Shown piece after piece: positions 43,201 to 52,600 of a stretch of DNA of 64,000 nt. Within the stretch, counting starts at the first letter, position 1, and each line of letters opens with the position of its first letter. This DNA is from Undaria pinnatifida (Eukaryota; Sar; Phaeophyceae; Laminariales; Alariaceae), in the NCBI GenBank assembly GCA_012845835.1, contig JABAKD010000027.1:9818790-9882789 (forward strand), in the 5' to 3' direction. The notes below the pieces were generated by a model, which had not been told where the DNA came from, did no database searches, and worked only from the letters and a program-made list of their open reading frames with translations. Position numbers and translations under genes: made by a program.

Positions 43201-45462
43201 ACCGTCCGGCATAACTAAAGTTGGCAAAAAAATGCCACCCCTATCGTAGAAGGCACCTACACTAATTCCAAGTAGTTTGTCCCCAGAAACGTGGGTGGCC
43301 TTCTAAAGGGGTTATCGACAGTGTGTTCGAAGACAAGTGGGTCCTCCGGCGGGGACGCACATTCACTCGCCCATCCACCCACAAGGGACGCGCGACATCT
43401 TGCATTCTTGTCGGCAAGCTCTTCCCCCCTCCCTCTCTCCCTCCTCCCCCCCCCCCCCCCCTTCCCTCTCTCCCTCCCTCCCTCCCTCCCTCCCTCCCTT
43501 CCTCCCTCCCTCCCTCCTCTCCCCCCAACGTTTGATTGCGAAAAAGCCGCCACCATCGCTATACAGAGAGGGATCCGGCGTTTAGCTGCGTCCATCCGTC
43601 GGACTGTTCGTCTACCAGTTTGAACAAATGGGCGACCGAACAAATCAAGGGTGATCGCTTTCCCCTTGTCCTGGATGGCTCATTTTAGGTATACTCACAT
43701 CCAGACCTTTCACTTCGGCCCGGTCCACACCGCGATCTTTCACGTACCCCCCCCCCCCCCCCCCCCTGTTCAGACCCCTTCACATCATAACCTCCGCTTC
43801 GGGTCCCTTCACATCGGATCCATTCAATGCGGACCCGTCATTACCAAACTGTTTCAATTCGTGCCCTTTCACACCGGAACCCTTCAATCAGACTTTCACT
43901 TCGAAACCTTTGACAGCGGATTCTTTCACATTGGACTCCTTCACGTCGGAAAAATACGCTTCAGGACGTTTCACTTACGAACCAGTTCGGAACCCTTCAC
44001 ACCGGATTCTTGCACATCGCAAAATTCCAATTCAGGACGGTCCGCGTCGGACCCCCGTACTTCGAGAACTTCTCGGACATCCACAAACCGCACCCCCTAT
44101 GCTTCGGGGGGTTCTCACATCGATTCCCTCATTTCGGGTCCCCCCCACTTCGGATCCCCTCACTTCGGGACCCATCACCTGGGGCGCCTCACGCCGGGTC
44201 CCTTCAATTCGGTTCCCTCCACTTCAGACCCCTTCATTTCGGATCCCTTCACTTCAGACCCATTCATTTCGGATCCCTTCACTTCGAATCCCTTCATTTC
44301 AGACCCCTTCACTCCGGGTCCCTTCACTTTTGGTGTCCTCACTTCGGGGAGATTCATTTCGGATCTCCTCACTTCGGGATCCATCACTCGAGGGGCCTCA
44401 TTTCGGGTCCCCTCACTTCGGGTCCCTTCAATTCGGGTCACCTCACTTCGGTTCCTCTCACTTCGGGTCCCCTCACTTCGGGACCTATAAATGCGACGTC
44501 CCGAAACCCCTCCCCCCGCTTGCCGTAAGGACTGACCTGGTTGACGACGACGAACGCGGCATGGTGTCGGTCGCTAAGGCGCTTCATCTGCTGCGACAGC
44601 TGCCCCAGCAGGCGCGAGCGCTCCACGGTAGCCCTTGTTTTCGAACAAGAAAATCAAAGTAATCCGCAAAACGAAAAAGAAAAAAGGAGGCGCGACGAGC
44701 TGAGGTAAACAAAGAAAATATCTCCTGATTGGAAATATGCTCTTATTGTGCGAGTCAATGGTGGGAGCCAGAGCGAGTTTGGATTTATTTTCGGCCGTGC
44801 GCATTGATGATGGGATCATAAGTTGCTGTTTGACAAGATAGTGGAAGAGAGATGCACTCACTTTCGTAGCAAAGCTCGACCTGAGGCCTCGAAAGAATAG
44901 AAGAGTGAAATCAATGAACTTTTCCATTACAATCCTTCCCAACATACTCGGAAACCCCTCGAGTCGGTTACACAACAAGATTGTTGGTTCGTTATCTTAC
45001 CCTTTCCCACCGCCCAGGTCGCTGCGAAATAGAGCCGCGATAGAGTCTACCACCACCAGCCTGATATTGTGCGCCTCCATCAAGAGCGGAAGATGTTCCA
45101 TCTGATAAAGAGAGGTCGCGGCGGGGGGAGGAGAGGGGAGGGAGAACAGGGGAGGGAGGGAGGGGGAGGAAGGGAAGGAGTAAGGGGTGGAGGGTACGGG
45201 GGCGGTGGTATTCTGTTTGGCAACAATTTTAATGTTTTATAGGCAAAATACGCACGGATCGACATTTGCAGTAGGCCGTTTTCGTGGCAGTCACAACTAA
45301 CAACAGTAAATTTTCGACAGCAGCAGCAGCAGCAGCAACAACAATAGCAAGAACAAGAACAAGAACAAGAACAACAACAGCAACAACAAGAACAACAAGA
45401 ACAACAAGAACAAGAACAAGAACAAGAACAAGAACAAGAACAAGAACAAGAACAACAGCCGT

Positions 45463-45512
<50 letters not shown>

Positions 45513-45541
45513 CTACAACAACTACAACAACAACTACAACT

Positions 45542-45595
<54 letters not shown>

Positions 45596-48500
45596 GCAAT
45601 AACAACAACAACAACAAAACTCTCACCACAACCACAACCACGCCTCCTAGCCTCCCCCCAAGCTCCCCCACCCCCCCCACCTCCTCACCAGAATCTTCAT
45701 CTGGTCGTCGAGGTTCTTCGCGCTCTGGATGCACACCCCTTCCATTATTATAGCCGGATCCACACCTTGCCGATCCTGGCCAGGCATCACGGAAAACGTG
45801 TGAACACAGACAATACCAAGTTCAAGACACAATATCAAGGCGTTGCCAACATGGACAAGGGGGGTCATCCCCGCTTTTAGACACGAAACAAACCAAATAA
45901 CAAAACGTTATGACATAATGGCAGAAAAGCTATGCTGCCATGTGGGGAAAAAGTACGAAGTCTATACCACTGTGTGTACGCCTCGGAACCGAAACCGAAT
46001 CGAACCCGAAACAGAACGAAGTCCAACCGAAACGAAACCGAAACGAAACCAAATAGGATTCAACCAAAACGGGAATTCAATCAAGAAACCCGTAACAAAA
46101 TATAGATCGAATCGGACATATCACCGAAATGAAACAATCCAACCGAACAGAACCGAAACAAGCCTCCCCCCCCCCCACCCCGAAAAAAAAAGGCAAATCG
46201 AAACAAACCGAACCAACGCCGAAAAACAACCGAACCTGAACCAAACGGACGCCAAAGCAAACCCGAAGCAAAATTCAACCGAAATCAAACCACGCCGAAA
46301 GCCAAAAAAGAAGAAGAAATCAGCCAAAATTAACCGCACCGCACCTTGTATCGGTCCGCCATTTGCCGCAGTCTTCGGCTCGGAAAAACTCCCTCACCGC
46401 ACGTCAAAACGTAAGACTTCCCCCCCAAACCTCCCGCCTCCGGCGCTAGCTGCGCCTGAACGCAAGGGTCCGGAGGCGTGTGCCGGGGGGGAGGGGGGGG
46501 AGGGGCAAGGGGTACGATCGTATCAGAGCGAGTTACGTCGGCGCCGCTTCCATATGAAAGGAGGACCCTCAACAGTGTTAGTGTTCGAAGCAAACACACG
46601 TGCTGGGTAGGGTCGGCCCCTTCCTTAAGAAACAGTTAGGCCAAAAAAGCACTGCCTTTATCGCGGTACGCGGTTTTGCAAACCAAATAGATCCCTTTCT
46701 TCGCTATTGCCGGCAAAGCTTCGACCCCCTCCCCCCCTTCCCCCACCCACAGGGATGTACACTATTAATAGTGCTATCACCCAATCTAGTCAAGGTATGT
46801 ATTAACGCCGTGGTAGAAGCAGTCGAGTCAGCAAAGCAAGAAGTCACGATGGGGGAAGATACGGCGTCGGGGTTGATGTTTGCGGATGATTTCGTAACAA
46901 ATATCAGAAGCACCCCAAGGATTGCAGGAGCAGATAGAGAAGGCACTAGAGTACACTAGGAAGTGGAGAGCGACAGAGAACGTGAAAAACGCGCAGTATG
47001 ATAGTTGTACGTAACGAAGATAAGGTGAATCCGGTGACTTTTAAATGGAAGTGGGGAGAAGATGAACCACAGCTCGTAGACCAGTATACGTACCTTGGCG
47101 TAGAGATCTCAAAGGGCTGCTCTTGGGATGCACACATAGCGAAGGTAATAGGAAAGGGTAAATCACAGGTAGGAAAGATGGGTGCGATCCTAACAGACTC
47201 GCACCTTGACACTACACTAGGATTAAAATATGTATTCTGATGAATGTGATTGTACCAAAGCAAGTGTATGCAGGACAAGTATAGGATGGGGGCGCGAAAT
47301 TCGTAAAACAACTGGAAACAGTGCAGATGACGACAGCTCAAAACATGCTTGGACGCTCAAGTACCACGAGCAGTACAGTATTAAGAGCGGAACTAGGACT
47401 GTACCCATTTAACACAAAAAGTGACGTGAAAAAGTTGAAATGGCAATATAAAAGTAAGGAACATGCCAGGAAAGAGGTTGCCAGCCATAGCTGATAGGGC
47501 TGTATGGGAGAAAACAACAAAAGGGCGAGCTGGAATAAGATAGGATAACGCAGTGGAGAAATATGGAAGGGTTTAGGAGACCAAAACGAGGTACTGTCCA
47601 TAGAGAAGTTTGGCGGGTACAAGACAGAAGTAAAAGAAAGGATAGAATAAAGGGAAAGGCTAGCGCTAAGAAACATGGTGAAATAGGAGAAACATTTAGA
47701 TATATGCGGGGGTTTGAGGGAAGATGCTGAAATGAAAACTGATTTGCACGGCCCAATGGACTACGCGAACAAGCTGAAACTGCGATTTCGTGTAGGGGAC
47801 CGGGACCTACCAGAAAGAAGAAAGAGATATACCAGTAGTCGGGAGGAGGACGTGGATGCACATATGTGCCCGTGTGGCCCAACAATAGAGAGTAGGACTG
47901 ACATAATAGGAGAATGTAAAATATCCAAGGAGGAGCGGGATGTGTTAGTAGAGATGAGGAAACTAGACGAATGTGGCATGGAAGAGTTGGTAGACTAGAG
48001 AGTACCGAGAAAACGATCGCTATCCTAGGAGATAGATGGTGGCCGCAGACGGCGAAACAGAACGGGTATAGAGGATAAGCAAACAATTTCTATGTAATAT
48101 ATGGAAGAAGCGTAATGAGCGCCCAAACGTTGGAGGAGTCTCTACCAGGAGTAGGAACGGTGCATCGTCTCGAAAGGGATGCGTGGTCAATGGTACAATG
48201 ACTAAGGCAAGCAACATATGAGTACGCCCTCCCCCCCCCCCCCCAGTTGGCCTCGGTTGGCAACGACGCTGTCAAACATTATATGTATGTTGGGGTTGGC
48301 GTCGGTTGGCAACGACGCCGTAAAACATGCCAATCACTGCGTAAGCTAGACAACCAGGGTATCGTTTTTCTTTTGTTTTTGGCGGTTACCAGGATGGTTA
48401 TCAAGTACCAGGTAGATCATATTGTGCGGGGTGGAGAATCCTAACTCCGCACAAGGGGAACGATCGCGTCACGTAGTGAGAATATATAAAGACACTCATG

Positions 48501-49686
48501 AGGCAGTTACATAGCAATACCCATTGCTGTCTCTGGAGTGGCCACACCAGAAAACAAAAGTGTGAATATATAAAGACACTCACGAGGCAGTTACATAGCA
48601 ATACCCATTGCTGTCTCTGGAGTGGCCACACCAGAAAACAAAAGTGTGAATATATAAAGACACTCACGAGGCAGTTACATAGCAATACCCATTGCTGTCT
48701 CTGGAGTGGCCACGCCAGAAAACAAAGTAATTCATTGGCGTTGTCATCCATAAGCAAGAAAGTAGGCACAAGGTGCCGAAGTCCGTCTTACGAGCGGTTC
48801 TTGGAAGGATGCAGTTCACCCGTCAGGTGACTCGCCGAACACCTCACGGCGCTTCGCGCTTGGTGCAAGCAATGTCTGCCTGGTTGGTGAAAACCCGACG
48901 TGCTCCGTCCCGGCATAGTAGGGATGCGAGGGTCCACGGTCATACGACAACCACCATTCACAAACTGAGTACCCTCCCACCCCCCTCCTCCCCCCCTCCC
49001 CCCCCTCTCCGTCCGCCACCGCCAACTCATGATTGCACTCCGATCGAGCGCCCCATTTACGTACCTGTAGGAGCAGTTGCAGGCACAGCTGAGTCTTGCC
49101 GGTCCCGGCCTCTCCCGCGATCTGTGCATCGCGCACGGACAGCACGAAGCACAGCACAAGGGTTTAAAAACTGTCAAGAGCTGGGCACCGTAGTAAAAAA
49201 TCCCAACATAATTTTTCGCGACCGAACGGCAGTTTCTAATTAACGCCCCGCCAAAAAAATAGGGACCCATTTCGAGACGGCTGCAGACCGTTTTTCTCTC
49301 CGGCACCGACCAAGACTCATCGATACGATTCTCCGAAACCCGATTACTCAACTAATGTTCACAAGTTGGAAAACATGTACAAACATCTTGCTGCGCGAGT
49401 TCCCACGAGATAGCTACGCATACTGTATTTCGTATTTCGTCAGGTTTGCCTCGTAAAACTGTATACTCACCTCGGTGATCCCATGCACGGAAACGCCCCC
49501 GTGAAACGCGGCGTCGAGGTTAGGACACCCGAAGGACAGCTTGCCCGGCCTCGTCTTGTCTCGCGACATCGCCAGCGCGGTCGTGCAGGCCGGAGCCGTC
49601 CCGGCGAGCCATGGGTCGGGCTTGGTCGGCCTTCCCTGCCCCGTCCGCTGTCGTTGCCCTGCCCATGGTGTCGCGGAACGTACCAC
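40300..49686 (-). CDS. XRCC3: RAD51 paralogue, closest to XRCC3 (8 exons)
   Basis: XRCC3 is a RecA-type ATPase that works with RAD51C in homologous recombination repair. Minus-strand exons: 49686-49471, 49121-49065, 46455-46345, 45775-45689, 45101-45001, 44633-44537, 41148-41024 and 40726-40300 (TGA), all GT-AG, about 406 aa. Motifs in order: KLSFGCPNLDAAFHGGV with GITE (exon 1), Walker A GEAGTGKT then QLCLQLLLQ (75-91), YVLTCGEGVFPSRRLRQMA (exon 3), VCIQSAKNLDDQM (exon 4), Walker B LVVVDSIAALFRSD (exon 5), RLSDRHHAAFVVVNQVT (joining exons 6 and 7), VPAMGLMWSQCINSRF (joining exons 7 and 8), and the C-terminal SPCLPVRTACAFVIERDGISGL. Exon 8 carries a Gly/Ser/Pro-rich insertion. XRCC3 is chosen over RAD51C or DMC1 from the RRLRQMA and C-terminal motifs. 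The N-terminus is uncertain: Met at 49569 would start just before the RecA core, and no N-terminal helical domain was found. Confidence 0.86.
42190..42473 (+). mobile_element. MITE E, second copy
   Basis: Ends GCGTGCCACGGTAGAGGTAGCAC and GTGGTGCACCTCCACCGTAGCTCGTG are inverted repeats of each other. The interior matches 38876-39143 in order. A partial inverted copy abuts it on the left, giving a head-to-head pair. Confidence 0.8.
42649..42815 (+). repeat. Dispersed repeat B (TCCGGCGGA..AAGCTCACCACACT..CACGTATTTTC)
   Basis: TCCGGCGGATGGG, AAGCTCACCACACTTCCACG, TTTAACTCAATTGCATTCGC and GATAGCGCGAGCTGTCCCTA recur in order at 54281-54437. The first about 50 bp recur inverted at 60619-60672. It is non-coding and of unknown family. 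Confidence 0.75.
43420..43525. repeat. CCCT/TCCC microsatellite
   Basis: Runs of CCCTCCCT with a long C run (43446-43461). Frames through it encode Pro/Ser or Gly/Arg repeats and are not genes. Confidence 0.95.
43690..44490 (+). repeat. Degenerate 15-bp minisatellite (TTCACTTCGGACCCC)
   Basis: About 50 degenerate units of CTTCACTTCGGGTCCC type cover 0.8 kb. The length multiple keeps three plus-strand frames and one minus-strand frame open, which explains the long Ser/Pro/Phe and Gly/Glu/Lys frames seen there. It lies in XRCC3 intron 6, just downstream (minus strand) of exon 6. Confidence 0.88.
45300..45635. repeat. (CAA)n / (AAC)n microsatellite with AAGAAC block
   Basis: CAG/CAA triplets, then AACAAG hexanucleotides (45345-45450), then about 130 bp of nearly pure CAA. 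It lies in XRCC3 intron 4. The long poly-Thr, Leu or Val frames are repeat translations. Confidence 0.95.
45980..46330. repeat. Degenerate CGAAAC/ACCGAA repeat
   Basis: CCGAAACGAAACCGAAAC-type units with decreasing order, like those at 16300-16440. It lies in XRCC3 intron 3 and ends within about 15 bp of exon 3. The plus-strand Asn/Thr/Lys-rich frame over it is antisense to exon 3 and is rejected as a gene. Confidence 0.75.
46752..48240 (+). mobile_element. 5'-truncated, frame-broken LINE (non-LTR retrotransposon)
   Basis: Starts within the reverse transcriptase domain near the G-C-x-L-S type segment. SGLMFADDFV (catalytic FADD, about 46870-46900) follows, then a frame break, EDKVNPVTFKWKWGEDEPQL, and DQYTYLGVEISKGCSWDAHI (thumb region typical of LINEs). 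Further breaks lead to MCPCGPTIESR, a CPC and Cys-rich C-terminal segment, and [18 protein letters not shown]. The 3' end is GTACAATGACTAAGGCAAG through ATGAGTACGCC followed by a C run (48230-48244). No 5' ORF or endonuclease is present. It lies antisense in XRCC3 intron 2. A second partial copy is at 21640-22600. Confidence 0.85.
48478..48727 (+). repeat. 84-bp tandem repeat, three copies, leading into repeat C
   Basis: TATATAAAGACACTCA recurs at 48483, 48567 and 48651 (exact period 84). Each unit includes GAGGCAGTTACATAGCAATACCCATTGCTGTCTCTGGAGTGGCCAC, the beginning of repeat C, so the 5' end of that element has been locally triplicated. Because 84 is a multiple of 3, the frame stays open; it is not a gene. 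Confidence 0.93.
48688..48975 (+). repeat. Dispersed repeat C, second copy
   Basis: Nearly identical to 39874-40165 and 61371-61637. Ends CACAAACTGAGTACC and then a C-rich run reaching toward XRCC3 exon 2 (90 bp away). It lies in XRCC3 intron 2. Confidence 0.8.
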
Positions 49687-52600
49687 GCGAGGCGTTTACT
49701 ACCGGCCATATTGGCTGGTACGACCGGAGTACCGGTGTTTCTTTCCTGTGTTTTTTTCTTCTTTCTTAATACCGTTTTGATTTTGTATTTTTTATATTTG
49801 CAAATAGTAGGGTGTGCTGGTTTGCATCTCTTCTTGTTCGCGTGTTCATTGCGGTTTATTGCATGGCCAAAACACCTTGCTGTATTTGCAATGCTTATCT
49901 CTGTCTCGTAGTTTGTGACCACAGAGGTCGTTACTCTAGGAGGCATCGACACGTAATCTGGTTGTGCCGGATGTAGACGGGTGGAAATATCAGTTCAATG
50001 TGAAGAGCACACCTGTCATCTGCAGTACTGCTAAGAAATACGTAGGGATGCTGGGCTCGCCTGGACTTGTTGCTTGGGAAAGGGTGTTTCCTCGACTTCC
50101 TTCAACCCCGCGTCCCAGAACATGCAGCGTATGGTATCAGGTAATGTATACAATTGTCGCCATCTTTGGTGATCATACGCATGCAGCGTCCACTGCAACA
50201 AACCCGATTTCTCGAAGGAGGATGAGAGGATTGACCACCAGTAGCAGCAGCAGCAGGTAGGCCGCAAGGCACCAGTCGAAGCATCAGCAGGAAAAAGAGC
50301 AGTTACAATACACAGTGACCGCAGGCGGCAATAGGCAGCAGTGGGCGTCAACATAGCGCCCGCTTGGACCTTCTGTAGGATTGTAATGCGGCGATGCCGT
50401 CACCACCGCACGCGCTCCCTGGAGAGGACGGGGTATAAGAGATCGCCGTTCCACCCACCAGCGGGCAGGGCGGTTAAGCGTATTGCCTGGTACTGGTGTT
50501 GCTGCTGCTGCTGACTGCTGCAATGTAGCACGTTGCATCATGACTCGAGAGCCCTAACCGGAGAGTCACGCCTGGGCTGGGCCTCTCCTGGCCTGCCGCA
50601 TATACAGGGAGTACACAGGGAGTACAACGTATCTACAGTCGGTATAGGGTTAGGCTTAGGTTACGACAACGGTAACTCGCTACTTAGCTCGCTTGGGTAC
50701 AAAAACCGCGTAGATTCAAATATATCACTATTATTAACGAGGCATGCTGCCGGACATTTGTTTGTGTTTTTTTGTATATGTTTGCTTAAACAAATCAGAT
50801 TAGTCATGTAAACAAATCAAATTAGTCATGTAGCTTCGAAGAGTAATACAGACGTAAAAACGCGCGACCGGAGAATCACGCAGCTTGCAAAGATGAGCAT
50901 CGACCCTCAAGCTTATCGAACTCACAGCCGACGTAATTTGTGTTTTTTTTTTTCATAAAATCTGTAAAAAACATTCTTTCAGCATAGAATCTACACTATT
51001 TCTAGAATATGATATTCTGGCAGTAGGAATAACGCCTTACGGGAAACGTGACAACTCCTCAACCACAGCTTCGTGCCGTCCGCATATGATATATGAAGAA
51101 AGCATACATTCACGGCAATTTCTTTTTACTACTGCCAGATCACTCGGATGCATCCTTCAACTAGGCTTTGATTTCTTCTGCCAGCAAAACTTCTCAACTC
51201 TATTCCTCCCGTTTTACGCCGGTATTTATATCGTTACGCTCGATGAAACATTCTTAATTTTACCGGGAATTAGGAATTAAGCCACTTTATGATTTAATGC
51301 CGCTTTTTACTAGTGTTTTATGATCTCCGCACACCAAAACATTGTGTACATGGTATCATTGTTCAGCCGCACTGCCGGCCTGCTGCTGCTACGCGCGGGA
51401 TTCCAGATTCCAGCCGCCAAGGTGGCAGGTGCATCCTTCGGTTAATTCGTGCATTATTTTGATTTTTTCAGTCTGTCGTTGTGCGGTTTCACGAGCAGCA
51501 GGAGGCGCAATATGCGCTATTGGCCGATCATATAATTTGGGACTGTTGTACCAGAGCTCAGCAATAGTAGTACTTGCACTGTACTACGGCGGGGAGCCGG
51601 CAGGGCGCAGCCCCGCTCCCTGCCCAGCGGACAAACCCGCGTAGTATCGTGCGGTATGATATGTATGCGTGCCAAGCAAGGATGGTGATCTCCTCGACGC
51701 CGTTGACATTGTATGGGATGAGTTCGCACGAAGACCACAACCAACACGAGTCAGCAGTCAGGAGTATACTTAAAAGCGTCACTGGGACCCGCGTGCAGAG
51801 CAGCCCCTCTGGACTCTGGACGCTATAAGCGATACGAGTACTATTATGTGTACTAGCTATAATAGCATGCATCATATTATCGTCGAAAAATTAGCAGATG
51901 CGGACGTGCTCGTACGCAGTAAGTTTTCTTCCTCGGCGGTTTCGCGAAGAACAGGAAACACGCCTTCTCAATACAGAAAATCCATGCTTCACATGATGCC
52001 TTGTTTCCCCCCCCCCCAAAAAACGTAGAAACCGTTTGAATCCCCACCACGGTACCGCTCCTCTCGCAGAGTAGGTTCATCCGATTCGGTCGGAACCAAG
52101 GACCCCGCCCTCTCTGCCTCACGGAACCCGCTCGTGCATAGTAGCCACAGAGGCTCGCAACGCTCGTTTCGCGACCGTATGCTAGCGTTCGAATATCAAC
52201 ATTGCTGTGGAGGATAGGTGCTATCACACGCAACATGCCACGGATCGATCATTTGACACTCGTTTCTGTAACGCCCATCCCTCGACGCGATCGCAACGGT
52301 GGGGCGCAAGACCGGATGCCTCAGCCCATGTTTCGTACACTCCTGCCGGCATTAGGTGTCAAAAGCCGCGGAGGCGACGGCCCCTCCCATCTCGGCCACG
52401 CGAGAAGAGGGCCTTGGTATCGAAAACGGAAATATTTCTACCATCATGAGCGAGCACAAATATCGGTTGACGGCACTTTTGCCCCTTGGCACACAGCCAT
52501 CTAGAACCTCCCGACACTAAAAAGACGCCAAATTATTATTTCGTTTATCACATTGATGAAGAGGATTATCGGATAATAACCAAGTTGATTACTAGTACTA

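Larger units (their letters stand above)
41149..44536. other. XRCC3 intron 6 (3.4 kb), repeat-rich
   Basis: Holds repeat D (41689-41842), MITE E copies in opposite orientation (about 42020-42168 and 42190-42473), an approximately 120-bp repeat (42495-42610), repeat B (42649-42815), a CCCT microsatellite (43420-43525) and a 15-bp minisatellite (43690-44490). Nothing in it is supported as coding. Confidence 0.75.

Noticed and set aside
43651-44662. 279-, 250- and 172-codon plus-strand frames
   Set aside because: Repeat translations of the 15-bp minisatellite inside an intron of the opposite-strand gene.
45284-45880. 198-codon poly-Thr frame
   Set aside because: Translation of the CAA microsatellite; antisense to XRCC3 exon 4.
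45843-46610. 255-codon Asn/Thr/Lys-rich plus-strand frame
   Set aside because: Driven by the CGAAAC repeat and antisense to XRCC3 exon 3.
48498-49243. Plus-strand frames over repeat C and the 84-bp repeat
   Set aside because: The frame is open because 84 is divisible by 3. The repeat C frame recurs in all copies but shows no conserved domain, and it may be a LINE tail remnant.
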